DNA from: Chondrosia reniformis
Lineage: Eukaryota > Porifera > Demospongiae > Chondrillida > Chondrillidae
Assembly (NCBI GenBank): GCA_947172415.1
Contig: OX359201.1
Span: 5,630,501 to 5,694,500, forward strand
DNA: 64,000 bases
Direction: 5' to 3'
This document shows, in pieces, positions 11,901 to 22,018 of this stretch (the stretch's first letter is position 1; every line of letters starts with the position of its first letter). The notes under the pieces are model-generated. The model saw only the letters and a program-made list of their open reading frames with translations, searched no databases and had not been told where the DNA came from. The position numbers and the translations under genes are program-made.

Positions 11901-13214
11901 GAACATATACTTTACTATAAGATTCAAACTTTTACTTATTGCTCGTTAAAATTGAAACAAGGGAGTTGTGAAGTCAATCTGCATCAACTATATATCAGTA
12001 AGAACAGTTTCTCACTTCTTTATTTCCAGAAGACACAATGGCACATCCCAACCTTCCTTGAGGAACATACCTTCCATCAACACTGAAGGAGAAGGATCAA
12101 GGTTATTTACATATAATATAATAATTTTTATGTTACTTCAGTTAGGTTAGGTATCCTTATTTAGACTGGGAAGGCCACTAGCCTAGCGGGTCACTAACCT
12201 AGCGGGCCACTAGCCTAGCGGGTCACTAGCCTAGCGGGCTACTAGCCTAGCGGGCCACTAGCCTAGCGGGCTACTATTAAGGCATCCAGTTATTCAAATC
12301 CATTTCAACAAAACCATCAATAAACTGACAGCATAGTACAACTAGTTACTAATTTCAGTAAAACATTAGTTAACGTAAGTACCGCATAATTACAGACATC
12401 TCCCTATTGTATATTGAAGACCAAAGATGTTTTATTTAGAGCAATATTGTATGCCAGTCATATGTATGAAACATAGATATAATGTACATAGAATGTATGC
12501 TATAACAGCTGGTAAAAACTACAACAAGATGGGAGTGTTACCTTACACCTTATAAAGGACAGTAATGACATTGCATAGGGCGTGCCTAATAACATCACCA
12601 TGGCAACTGAAACATGTAGACATGCCACCTTCAACATAACTCACTAAGTCTGCGCTTCTACTGAGGCTGCCGACATCACTTTTGACTGTGAGGCTACAAG
12701 CGTGTAAATAGACAGAGTAACACAAAGGTCGCGACAGAAATTGTATGATAATGACCACTGGCAGGTTTCTCAAACCAAACATGCCAAAATTGCAAAAGAA
12801 AATGGCGGATAATCAAAAGAAAACGACACGCATTTGTGCGTACCTAAAGTTTTATTTCATAAAATAGTTATCGATGAGCCGTTCAAACACTAACCAGACT
12901 GCACTTGTTGCTGGCTTTGTTTCTTCGGTTGCTTGGGTGCCGAATAGGTTAGAGAAGCGCTCAGTGACTGTTCAGAACTAAACACTGACTTTAGATTTCT
13001 CCTGCATAATTAGACATAAAGGAAGGCCTATAAAATAAGTTAAATGGTTGTTTTATCAATAAGTGGAACAATGAAAAATGCAATAAAGAATTGGAATTTC
13101 CGGTTGAACAATCATCAAACCAGATAAAGGGCCTTTAATATCTCCAATGCATACTTGGCGACAAACGTACCCATCAGATGGAAGCAGATCTTCGTCGTCA
13201 AGAAGAGAGATCAT
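2905..13214 (-). CDS. FKBP15: FKBP15-like endosomal protein (WH1-like + FKBP + coiled coil)
   Basis: Complete 22-exon gene. Exons in transcript order: 13214-13171, 13001-12895, 12685-12547, 12082-12016, 11726-11406, 11069-10792, 10665-10590, 10314-10228, 10128-9691, 9625-9299, 9153-9034, 8941-8721, 8354-8252, 7636-7465, 7188-7052, 6767-6684, 6502-6278, 6030-5884, 5715-5461, 5394-5283, 5160-3452, 3003-2905. All phases join and the sum is 1756 codons including stop. Order of parts: acidic N terminus with [10 protein letters not shown] (~40); WH1/PH-like domain (~75-175, FYDDQR); FKBP domain (~190-310); MGQPMLP motif (~365); Met/Gln and Pro/Gln repeats (~385-628); long coiled coil (~630-1115) starting near [10 protein letters not shown] and ending with [12 protein letters not shown]; poly-Glu run (~1130-1150); acidic Pro/Glu repeats (~1195-1490); acidic tail ending DDMGWLKS. 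This order is that of vertebrate FKBP15 (WAFL), an early-endosome protein linked to actin and the WASH complex. Vertebrate proteins are ~1220 residues; the excess is mostly repeats. Confidence 0.9.
3221..3400. mobile_element. Foldback/MITE-like element in last FKBP15 intron
   Basis: Two imperfect inverted arms of about 40-65 bp. The left arm starts AGTCTTGTCTTGGCTGGGG at 3221. The right arm ends with the complement, CCCAGCCGAGATAGGACT, at 3400. The match continues inward through CCTATTAAAA / TTTTAATAGG and ACCAGT / ACTGGT. There is no coding capacity. It lies wholly inside the 3004-3451 intron. I could not fix a target duplication. Confidence 0.6.
4145..5035 (-). repeat. Coding minisatellite: SEPEPEG (21 bp) and SEPEG (15 bp) units
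   Basis: Lies inside the largest FKBP15 exon. About 30 units of 21 bp encode SEPEPEG variants (5035 down to ~4318). After a short non-repeat link come about 10 units of 15 bp encoding SEPEG (4290 down to 4145). All units keep the reading frame. The product is a long acidic, proline-rich, surely disordered stretch. Third-position differences between units show it is not a single recent expansion. Long open frames on the opposite strand here are only shadows of the repeat. Confidence 0.9.
5290..5344 (-). repeat. GAA/GAG microsatellite coding poly-glutamate
   Basis: A mixed GAG/GAA run in the twentieth FKBP15 exon gives about 17 consecutive Glu. Vertebrate FKBP15 has an acidic E-rich stretch at the same point, just after the coiled coil, so the feature is probably old even if its length varies. 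Confidence 0.8.
6512..6597. repeat. AATT-rich duplicated tract in FKBP15 intron
   Basis: A ~38-bp AT-rich unit (GAAAAAGGAATTAATTTAAT followed by TTAA repeats) occurs about twice in tandem between exons at 6502 and 6684. Simple slippage product, with no sign of function. Confidence 0.7.
7739..8130. mobile_element. MITE with CTGTAAATCCC termini in FKBP15 intron
   Basis: A ~390-bp insert in the intron between exons at 7636 and 8252. It begins TACTGTAAATCCC (7739) and ends GGGATTTACAGTA (8130). Inner parts of the arms also pair: GTCCCTTTTATT near 7762 with AATAAAGGGAC near 8105. The flanking TA on both sides fits a Tc1/mariner-type TA target. The short open frames inside are not convincing. Non-autonomous element, probably mariner/pogo-mobilised (inference). 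Confidence 0.72.
9299..9376 (-). repeat. Coding minisatellite, 18-bp units (PPPQAQ)
   Basis: Four 18-bp units in the tenth FKBP15 exon encode PPPQAQ repeats directly before the GT donor at 9298. They form a Pro/Gln-rich low-complexity segment between the FKBP domain and the coiled coil. Confidence 0.85.
9437..9586 (-). repeat. Coding minisatellite, 21-bp units (GMVGQQP)
   Basis: Seven 21-bp units in the same exon as the 18-bp array encode GMVGQQP heptapeptides, one with an Arg replacing Gly. The array is in frame and nearly homogeneous, so length polymorphism between individuals is likely. Confidence 0.88.
9762..10064 (-). repeat. Coding minisatellite, 21-bp units (QGMMQGN)
   Basis: About 14 nearly identical 21-bp units (plus-strand word CATCATACCCTGGTTCCCTTG) fill the ninth FKBP15 exon and encode QGMMQGN heptapeptides. 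One unit has Asp for Gly. Near identity at silent sites points to recent expansion or conversion. It is the third in-frame tandem array of the gene. Confidence 0.9.
12175..12276. repeat. 16-bp tandem repeat in FKBP15 intron
   Basis: Just over six copies of a 16-bp unit (CACTAGCCTAGCGGGT with C/T variants) lie in the intron between the exons at 12082 and 12547. It is GC-richer than its surroundings and contains the CTAG word twice per unit. No coding role. Confidence 0.88.
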
Positions 13215-13395
13215 CTAGGGAACGCAACCAAGCCCCTTTCTCCCTGTTGCACCCTGCACGTAGGATTAGTATAATTTCTGTATAATTTTTGCACTGTGTT
13301 AATCATGTGGATCTATCACATGATGGCTTGCACAATCTTATAAAATGGCCACTAAATAGACCAATTATTTAAAAGCGAGTATCTGTAGTCAAACT
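13215..13395. promoter_or_regulatory. Shared divergent promoter of FKBP15 and ODR4
   Basis: Only 181 bp separate the two divergent start codons, so both 5' untranslated regions and any core promoter must lie here or in early exons. Seen in the sequence: two E-box-like words, CATGTG near 13304 and TCACATGAT near 13315; a TTATAAAATGGCC word near 13337 that looks like a TATA-type or YY1-type site for ODR4; and a C-rich tract near 13230. Motif roles are inferred from resemblance only. Confidence 0.6.
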
Positions 13396-16300
13396 ATGGG
13401 AAAGTTAATTGTTGTTGAGAATGGATGCGTAGAATCCGTTCAGAATTCTCCAATAAATCACGTGGGACTTTTGATTGGACAGGTGAGGTGCATGGATGAG
13501 ATTGAGTTGGCAAATTATTCTCGGTCGTTCTCCTCTACCAGCTTGGAGCGCAGCGCAATTATGTATGCTTTCCTGTAAAGACGCCCTCTCAATCCTTAGA
13601 GACTGACAGCGACCAGGAAGTGAAGTCAAAGAAGAGCGCATCGAGCTTAGAGACCCTGGAAGATTGGTGGATATTAGAACACACGCGACAGGTGCGCAAT
13701 AGACCAATAACTAATAAGTCAGTCTGGAATAGCCAGACTATCATCCAGCGTCCATTTTTTGCATCCATGTTTTCTCATGTTGTTTCCTCTTTGTTGGTAG
13801 GTGATAAGAGCATTGCCTGGAGGTCTTGATGTTATTGGGTTGTATGTGGTCACACCCCCAGCTTCTGCAAAAGGATTATACCCGAGGCTCAGGCAACTCT
13901 TGGATAAAATTTATGAATTGCAAAAGAGCCAATCAGAACATGTAGACCTTGTTACACCAAGTCATTTCCACTTTATTTTATTGCAGATTTGCCCAGCAAC
14001 GTTTAAGTATCCTCCAGTTACCTGGTAACCTCTGCGGTTGTGTATTTGTACACAAGTTACCTGGTAACCTCTGCGGTTGTGTATTTGTACACAAGTTACC
14101 TGGTAACCTCTGCTGTTGTGTATTTGTGCACAAGTTACCTGGTAACCTCTGCTGTTGTGTATTTGTGCACAAGTTACCTGGTAACCTCTGCGGTTGTGTA
14201 TTTGTGCACAAGTTACCTGGTAACCTCTGCTGTTGTGTATTTGTGCACAAGTTACCTGGTAACCTCTGCGGTTGTGTATTTGTGCACAAGTTACCTGGTA
14301 ACCTCTGCTGTTGTTTCTGGGAACATCAGTTATATATTTAAGTACTTATAACTATCACAACATGAGAATATGGTCGGCCATTTGTGACTGACATCTACTA
14401 GCTCCTTACCGTAGTGCTATAATTGATATTGATATTGACTCCATTTGAAATTGCCTTTGCCTTCATACCAAATATACATATCTTCTACTCTAGTTTATAC
14501 ATTCCTTGACAGTATTATTTCAGAACTACCTGTAAAACAGTGGATGTCTCAGAGAGAGGAGTAAGTATCATGCGTAGTCTGTGCTTGTGAACACAATGAT
14601 TCATTAGTGATCTCCCTTTAGAATAGTTTTGTTCCAGCTGAATTGAAGACCCAATCTCATAGTGATCGATGGCATTGTCTCCATGGCAATATTCAAGTCC
14701 AACTCTTAGTTCCCTGTTCTGAATTCAAAAGGGATATTGTGAAAATGCAGCATGCCATTAAAGTTGGTATATTTAGTGTATATACTCCATTTTGTGCTAA
14801 TGTGAAGTGCAGTGCCTCCTAAAGCCAATGGAGTAGAAGAGATAAAGAGAAAACTCTTGTATCCTCATCCAAAGCTCTCACTAGGTTTAGTTCCCTTATA
14901 GGCCTTTTACTGTAGAATGGATGTAGCATGAATTAAAAATAGTGTTTTAGTCTGCCATAGGTACCATATCGTAGAATAGATGTATATATAGTATGTTTTA
15001 GATTACCAATTTTCTATGTTTTGTGTTGATTCTACTCAGGGTGGGATGAAGTCTTTGATCTCCTCCTTAAAGTCCAGTATACTTGTTGGTAAACATGGAC
15101 ATTTGGTATACAGCAGTGAGGTCATTAAACCAGAAACAAATAAACAAAAACAAGGCACAGCTGGTGTCAAAACAGAAGTAGAGCTTTTCAGGACTGAGGT
15201 AATTCTGTTATATTAATTTTCTTTAATCGCTCCTTGCCCTTATTTCTCAATTGATCAAAGTTTACTTCCCGATTTTTATTTAAACCACGGAACAACTATT
15301 GTTATTGAATGTAGTGACTTTATTAGATGATAGGGATTTCTTCTAACTGTGCCAGACCTATCTTTGAGATGGTTCATCTTTAGTCTTTTGAGGTCTAGAT
15401 ACCCATTTAGTTTCTTGATAATCGGATGGGCTTGGGGGACTTCTGTGACTGAAGAAGCTGCGCCTCTAGACGCTCAAAAACTAGAGATGAACCATCTCAA
15501 AGACAGTGACTTTATGATCCCTCCTAGAACACAGAAGAAGAAAGTGATTGCTGTACAATGTGTACTTCAGCTACCTTGAAACTGCAAGGCATGCTGTCAT
15601 TCAGAGGCTATGTTCCTCCAAAGGCAGTCTGGGAGGAAGGAGAGAAAGCAGTTAAAGTGGACATACTTCGTAGTTTAATGGCTCGCTGTGAATTGCTGAG
15701 TCAGGAAGTTGCCTCTGAAGATCAAGATAAAAGAGCTACTCTTACATCATTATCACAGGGTTTACCTCGCAGGAGTCTGATCACTCCCCCAATCACTATC
15801 TTCCCAATAAGTGATTATACCTTTGATGGTGAAACGGAACAAGTAAGCTTTATTGGGTAATATTACCAAATCAGGGTCAATTTTATTGTCAAAATGATTA
15901 TCTTTAGAAAGGGTCATCTTTTTGACTTTTAGAACGTCTAAACCCTTTCAATAGATAAGTTCAACGCAGTTAGAATTACTCTATTGTCAAAATGATGTTT
16001 AGTGAATTTAATTTCCTCATATTTGTATAATTATAGTCTATGGCTGTGTACATACATATATAGGAGTCCATTCATAGAGTTGTAGAGTTGATCTCGCTTG
16101 AGGATGCTACGTCTTTGTCTACTGTTGAACATCTGGAGGATTGCTACAGACCTTGTTCCGATGAAGCAGAGGTGCTCAAAGAGGCAATTGAAGCACCAGC
16201 TGTAAAGATACAAACTAAAAGTGGTAGGTTCACCATTGACCAAGTGATAAGCTTGGACTGTCATAGTGATAATCAAACCACAAGTATGTACGCTTAAAAA

Positions 16301-16735
16301 AAGCAGTTACTGGAATAGAACTTATTTTTGCAACTAGTGCTCTGTCACTGAGCATCTACTTTAAAGTAAAAGGCCTATATAGGGAACTAAACCTAGTGAG
16401 AGCTTTAGTTGTCTCCTTCAACTTCTCTTCTTCTCCACTGGGCCAGACAGCTGTTTCTGGGAATTCCACCCTTCATCATTGCCCCTGGGAATCTTTGTCT
16501 CCTTCTTGATCTTTTGTGAGTCCATGTACAGCAATGCCTTCCCTCATTCTAAGTATATTTAACTGTATGTAACCATTTGGATTTCACATATCTAATTAGT
16601 ATAGACTGTGTTGTACCTTTTTGTCTTTGTTTTTCAGATAAAACTGGTTTGAAGTTTGTTGGTCTAGTTGGAGCTGTTGCTATAGCAACAGCAGCTTCAG
16701 CTCTTTGGTGGTTAATAGATCAAAATGGACTTTAA
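13396..16735 (+). CDS. ODR4: ODR4 homologue, ER tail-anchored protein
   Basis: Nine exons: 13396-13482, 13542-13691, 13801-14006, 14524-14560, 14622-14762, 15040-15198, 15528-15842, 16064-16223, 16638-16735. They give 451 codons including stop, close to the ~454-residue human ODR4 (C1orf27). Family landmarks in order: VGLLIGQ near the N terminus; LEDWWILEHTRQVIRALPGG (~65-85); TCKTVDVS (~150); DRWHCLHGNIQVQLLVP (~175); GMKSLISSLKSSILV (~210); LSFRGYVPPKAVWEEG and VKVDILRSLMARCELL (~275-315); a glycine/alanine-rich membrane segment (~424-443) with a WW pair six residues before the C-terminal DQNGL. ODR-4 in worms helps fold and ship odorant receptors and is an ER protein. The donor at 14763 (GTTGGT) is weak, and a slightly later donor is possible. 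A 45-bp stretch at 13942-13986 has GT..AG ends and could be an optional in-frame intron. Confidence 0.88.
14017..14328. repeat. 39-bp minisatellite in ODR4 intron
   Basis: Eight copies of a 39-bp unit start 10 bp after the donor at 14007. Each unit holds GTTACCTGGTAAC (inverted repeat with one central T) and TTGTGCACAA (perfect palindrome; TTGTACACAA in the first two copies). Because 39 is a multiple of three, several frames stay open, but splice phases skip it and no frame fits ODR4. Confidence 0.9.
15362..15502. mobile_element. 141-bp hairpin element (MITE-like) in ODR4 intron
   Basis: Left arm CTTTGAGATGGTTCATCTTT and right arm AGATGAACCATCTCAAAG are inverted copies over about 38 bp with a ~65-bp loop. 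The arms continue with AGTCTTTTGAGGTCTAGA and its near complement. It lies between exons at 15198 and 15528. No coding potential. Confidence 0.7.
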
Positions 16736-16889
16736 TAAGTGCATGACATGCAACATACACATAATTAATAAATCTTATTTTATGGTATTTATTCAATCTG
16801 TGAAAATTATAAAATGGAGACTTTTTGTTCTAGTGCACGTGTTTATTCATATGAGGTATTGATAAAAGTTCATAATTAAAGTTCATATA
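16736..16889. other. ODR4 3' flank
   Basis: AT-rich DNA after the ODR4 stop with an AATAAA word near 16768, a plausible poly(A) signal for ODR4. Nothing else seen. Confidence 0.5.
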
Positions 16890-17445
16890 CAGTGGAACCT
16901 CCATTAACGGACACCTCCCAACGGCGGACACTTGCGATAAAACGGACACTTACGCAGGTCCCGAACGATATCCGGTAATCTCTGTACAAAAAAACCTCCA
17001 AAAACGGACACCTCTCTAACCCGTAAAACGGACAACAAAATACTCCCCGTTTGACCGCGACACAATACAAAAGAACCTCTGATAACGGACATTGCAGACA
17101 CTTGCGCTATTTTCTCGGACACGTGATTAGCACCAGTTTATTAAAAAAAATTGCTATTCTATTTCTACGGCATGATAAGTTCTCGGAGTCTATCAATGTA
17201 GTCTTGTGTGACATAAAATCTATGCCATATCCTGCGCTACGATTAACAGCAGCTACAATAACTTCAACCGCGGCTTTATTAGTGCTTCTTTTCAGTAAGT
17301 GAGATACAGCCGGTGCGATTGTACGCAGTATATCTCTATCTATAAACTTAAACTTAAAACAAAAACCTCTGAATAAAGGACACCCTCCATATAATGGACA
17401 CATGGCCTCTGTCCCGATGGTGTCCGTCTTAGAGAGGTTCCACTG
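16890..17445. mobile_element. Pogo/Tigger-like MITE with CAGTGGAACCTC termini
   Basis: It starts CAGTGGAACCTCCATTAACG (16890) and ends AGAGGTTCCACTG (17445), flanked by TA on both sides. The CAGTGGAACCTC end followed by an ACGGACAC word is typical of pogo/Tigger-type (Tc1/mariner superfamily) elements in many invertebrates. ACGGACAC-type words recur inside at 16941, 17003 and 17090, suggesting an element built from repeated end sequences or nested copies. No intact transposase frame, so non-autonomous. Confidence 0.78.
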
Positions 17446-17469
17446 TATATACCTCATGCATGAGTGTGT

Positions 17470-17672
17470 AAAGTTATATATATATACAGCATGAGGTCAG
17501 TATATGATACTAACCACACCATAGCACCATGCAAGTGGCTAAGCATGATCGATCATGACTACTTCATATGAGGAAATCAATAGTTTTTCAGTTTTAACTT
17601 CAGAATGTATGAACTTCAAGATTAAATATTAAAATGCCAAAAGTTGATTGTTAAAAAGATTCTAAAGTCAAA
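17470..17672 (+). pseudogene. Decayed duplicate of the SLC47 gene 5' end
   Basis: The stretch repeats, with decay, the sequence around the SLC47 start at 17800-17962. Shared words in order are GTGTG(T/A)AAAGTTA, CAGCATGAG, ACTAACCAC(A/G)CCAT, AAAATGCC(A/T)(A/C)AAGTTG and AAGATTCTAAAGTCAAA. The copy breaks up after the first ~15 codons and has no long frame. It looks like an old tandem duplication of promoter plus start region. Confidence 0.6.
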
Positions 17673-17907
17673 TAATAATATTTTAATTTCACATTCAAAT
17701 ATCCATGTACACTGTAAATGATGTTATTCTATAATGTATATACGTATACACTTGTTAAAAGTTTATATAACTTGAAGTATATTTCATATTGCAGTCTTAA
17801 GTGTGAAAAGTTACAGCATGAGCTCACAGCTGCTACTAACCACGCCATGGCTCCAAATGGCTATAGCTATAAGCTTTTGAATACTTTGGAATAGTTTCAT
17901 CAGAAAT

Positions 17908-20232
17908 ATGAGTGTCAAGACTAAAATGCCTCAAGTTGTCAAGAAGATTCTAAAGTCAAAGAGGGCTCAATGGATTTTTAACCAGCTCTTATGGATCAAA
18001 GGAGAGGTAAAGACCCAGCTGTATCTTGCTATACCTATTGCCTTAAGTTGTGTTCTATTGGAAGTTCCATTCTACACTTCCATTGCCTTTGTTGGACATA
18101 TTGAGGGGGACAATGTGACCACATCTGATTTTGTGGATGCTATAGCTCTTAATATAAGCTTCATTCATCTAATCATAACTAGTATTACTATTGGCATGGC
18201 GACGGCTGTAGAAACTCTGGTCTCTCAATCTGTTGGTGCTGGAAATTTCCCAAGAGTAGGAGTATTACTTCAGAGAGCTATTTTGATTTTCTTTCTAGTG
18301 ATGCTCCTACAATACACAATATTATTCAACTCCACTTCTATTCTACATCTACTACATCAACCTCCCTGTGTCATAGACCTGATTGAAGAGTTTACACAAG
18401 TGTTCTATGCAGCTGTTCCTCCGTTTATCCTCCAATACCTCTTGACCAGATACTATCAAGTCCAGGGTATAGTTTTACCCTTCATACTGACAGGAGTAGT
18501 GGCTAATGTTGTTAACATTGTGGCTCACTTTGTGTTTGTTGTGGTATTACAAATGGAAATGAGAGGAGCCGCACTTTCTCTGTGCGTCTGCTATTACTCT
18601 CAGCTACTTTCAATTGTGGTTGTTGGAATGGTCCTGAAGTTGAATAAGAAGACCTGGAACGGATGGAGTAGGGAGTGTTTGAATGGTTGGGGAGAGTTTC
18701 TAAAGTTGGGTTTACCTGGTGTCATTATGGTGTGCTTAAGTTGGAGCTCAACTCAAGCCGGTTTCCTTCTTTTAGGCTTTAAGCCCGGAAACGAGAACCA
18801 GTTGGGGGTGCTCGGTGTTATAACAAATTATGAAGTCATAGCATTTATACCAGGTCCATTGGCACTTGGTATGGCAATGGCAATACAGATAGGGACAAAC
18901 CTTGGTGCCGGTAAGTACGCATATATATCAGTGGATGATTGTCTTATTATATTTCAAATACATTGTATTTGTAATTAGCATTGGGACATTGGTGGAACTA
19001 ATTAGCACTATTATGGGATACTTGTTAATCTAGGATTACTATGTGGAAATATGGATATAAATACTCACATTATCACTATAGCTATTTATGTATACCGTAT
19101 ATCAGGATATGAATGCGAGAGTGAAAGATTGCGAATTACGGCTTTTAAGTAAACATTGCGGTTAAAAGAATGTGAGATAAAGCTTAGGTGTACGGAACAT
19201 GTATACGAAATTACTGAGGTATCAAATCAATACGTGTCAAAAAGATTACGCATACAGTCAAAAACTCGCAATTCGCATTCTTTTGACACACGCATTCAAT
19301 TCCTGATATATGGTATAATATATATTATTTCTTAGGTAAGCTACTGCACTCTCTGATATTATTTCTTAGGTAAACCAAAAGAAGCAAAGAAATCTATGTT
19401 CACCTCATTTGTTATGTTTGGAATTTGGGTTTTAATTTTTGAGGAAATGCTTGCATTTTCTTTGAGAGAATATTTGCCCCGAATAACCACTTCTGATGAA
19501 TGCATCTTGAGGCTGGTCCACCTTCCTTGGCTAATTGAGATTGGTAAAAGTTGCTTTGGCTTCACACAATATTTTCTGAGCTGTGTACTTCGAGGTTGTG
19601 GTCTACAATTACTAGGAGGTATAGTTACTACTATAGGCTTTGGCTTTCTCGGATTTGTAGTTGGTGCAATATTAGTAGTAATACTGGATATGGGGGCAGC
19701 TGGCCTTTTGATTGGTTTAACAGTAGGAGCCATAGTTGCATTAATATGTTACATTGTTGTCATTCTTTTTCTTAATTGGGACAAGCGTTCTAAAATAGCT
19801 CAAGATTTGGCCAAAATACAATTTGAAGATGATCACAGAATGAAGGACAATCACGATGGACCACAAGAAGAAGAAGAAGACAGGACTACTTCTGATTCCT
19901 CTAAAGTCAAAGGGGACGATCACAGGAAATGCCAAAACAGCAGCCAATCAGGAGATGATAAAACTGGATCACCTAGGAATGATAAAGAAACAACAGGTAA
20001 CAAAACCAGTATTAATAAATGCTTGGAGAAGAAAGGTAAATCAAGCAAGCTAACAAAGCTTTCTTTTGGAGATCTTACCATCAAATTTGTAGCAGCTGCA
20101 GTAATTGTTTCAATAACTATAGTAGCTATATGCATAGGAAATGAGTTTGTATACAAGAGAGAGCTTTGCATCTTATATTATTTGAACTCTACAAATGCCA
20201 CTGTTAACACAAACCAAAAATACTGTACCTAA
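17908..20232 (+). CDS. MATE family multidrug/toxin extrusion transporter (SLC47-like)
   Basis: Two exons: 17908-18910 and 19370-20232, joined in phase at GGTGCCG|GT, giving 621 residues. The first exon carries about eight hydrophobic helices starting near residue 42 (LYLAIPIALSCVLLEVPF), with MATE-like features VETLVSQSVGAGN near 105-115 and NYEVIAFIPGPLALGMAMAI near 305. The second exon adds GKPKEAKKSM, four more helices, and FTQYFLSCVLRGCGLQLLG. These proteins are proton/organic cation antiporters of the plasma membrane; vertebrate SLC47A1/2 are ~570 residues. Unusual here is a ~85-residue charged cytoplasmic segment (EEEEDRTTSDSS, 19800-20060) before a final helix (KFVAAAVIVSITIVAICIG). 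Splicing to the earlier AG at 19336 would hit a stop. Which vertebrate paralogue it matches cannot be told. Confidence 0.88.
19092..19316. mobile_element. 225-bp MITE-like inverted repeat in SLC47 intron
   Basis: Left end ATACCGTATATCAGGATATG and right end CCTGATATATGGTAT pair as inverted arms. Pairing extends through GAATGCG / CGCATTC and GCGAATT / AATTCGC for roughly 50 bp. It fills the middle of the 18911-19369 intron. No coding potential. Confidence 0.68.
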
Positions 20233-22018
20233 CTAATGTCCTACTACACTTGACTACATGTACGTATTGCCCAACATTGAGTTTAAGTCATTATTTTGTA
20301 TATACTATTATTATCACTTATACTTAAAGAATACTGTATACGTCATATATATACAATATACGTACATACGTATCTATGGAACATTTTCAGACTTTTATAT
20401 ACATGCACTTATATACAGTGTATAATGCATACAATTAACATACAAGTCCAGAAACATACCAGAAACAATCTATATATACTGAACCATGAAAGGTTTAAAA
20501 CTGATTGTCAGAATTATACATAATGGATGAATACTTAATTTACTATCCAACTTTATTGTCTATTGCTTCAGCTAATTGGTACCCTTCTTAATTTGGTAAT
20601 AAATTAAACTGTTACCATAACGATAGTTGAATTAAAAACATCCATTATTCTATAGCTATAAGTTGACAGCCATTGAGAAGAATTAGATAATAGGCTATAT
20701 GAACCCATGTACAACTTAAGCTTAGCAATAACAGTGCAACAATGCACATGAAGAGGAATTACATCCTCCTTAAGTTAGTTGTTATAGTTAACATGTACTG
20801 ATGCATGGTACAGTCTGACCATTTTAGAACATTTTAATAATTGTCTTACAAATTACCATAGCAACACCTATATATATAAAATACAAAGTTCTCTAAGTAA
20901 TAGTCAATCACAAATAGTCTGAAATGATTATCACACAAAGAATACAAACAGCTAGCTATACACTTCAACAGGAAAGGACAGATACCTGGCTCCAGGGTAT
21001 AGACACTTTAAACTAATTGCTGACCTATAAATGGCTTGTACATGCGTGGCCAAGGAGCTCTCCAGCTGAGCACTGCCACATTTCTGGTTTGGCTGGAGAA
21101 CATTAGCTGAGAGCTATGGATTAAAGCCAAACTGTATGAAGAACTAGTTTGAGATTCCTTTGGTTAACCTAACATTACCTTCCTTCATCACTTTAAGACA
21201 CAAAAAAATTATAACTATAGTTAGTGTTATGGAAACAAAAAATGAAACTCACAGTAGTATGAACCTGGGAATAAACATGCTGAAAATGTACTATTATTAT
21301 TGGCCTGGACTGATAGACAACTATTAGAACAATTCTTATCATTCTAGTCACACTTGAGGAAAACATGCCTGACATTTAAGAACAAAAGTTCAACCAAGTA
21401 CAAATTACCTTGGTTACATCTAAATAACAAGATTGCCATAGCAATTACAGCTGCAATCCATGCAATTAGTAATTAAAGTACAAAATTAATGAACTTTATT
21501 AGCAGCATGAATGATTCCCATTTAACTATAAAGTTGTCTACAGTACATACAAATTAACTTATGCATAATTCCTAAGTACCAAAACTTCACAGAGCTGTGC
21601 ATGTAGCATCTCCCATCATATTGTCCATTTATTTGTCACTTTCTTAGTCAAACTTGTTATCTGAGATAATGTCCAGTGCATTATGATAAGTCCTATGAGT
21701 TCATAAGGAGTAACAACAAAGTTAGACAAGACAAACAAGCGCATACAAGCTGCTAGAATGTGGTACATACCTTAAAGTGAACAAGAAGGGAACCAAATAA
21801 CTTCTAGTTTACAGAAATGGTGATAGCAAACAACTTCATTTGACTGCCATTTTAAAAATTATATTGCACATTGATATCTGATCCTGTAGTCCATTCATTG
21901 CACATTTCTCATTCACTTAGATTGTGGTGTCAAAAGAGGATACATAGAAACTGTTAAGCATGTACTACACACCTCCCCTAACTGAATTACAGTAGCTGAG
22001 AGTTACTAGTTACTAGGG
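20233..22018. other. AT-rich intergenic DNA between SLC47 gene and satellite
   Basis: No open frame with support on either strand. AATAAA-type words near 20600 could end the SLC47 transcript. Short words such as CTCCAGC / GGCTGGAG near 21060-21100 can pair but look incidental. Otherwise I see nothing to annotate. Confidence 0.55.

Noticed and set aside
12873-12983. Short plus-strand frame starting [15 protein letters not shown]
   Set aside because: It is antisense to the second FKBP15 exon, which fits the FKBP15 N terminus ([10 protein letters not shown]) and splices in phase.
14017-14328. Possible CRISPR array (regular 39-bp repeats)
   Set aside because: Units are directly joined with no variable spacers, in a eukaryotic intron. 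It is a minisatellite.
19336-19369. Earlier splice acceptor (TTTCTTAG at 19329-19336) in the SLC47 intron
   Set aside because: It is a near copy of the true acceptor, but reading from it meets TAA after about a dozen codons.
21040-21115. Possible structured RNA (CTCCAGC / GGCTGGAG stem)
   Set aside because: Single short stem with no second support; likely chance.
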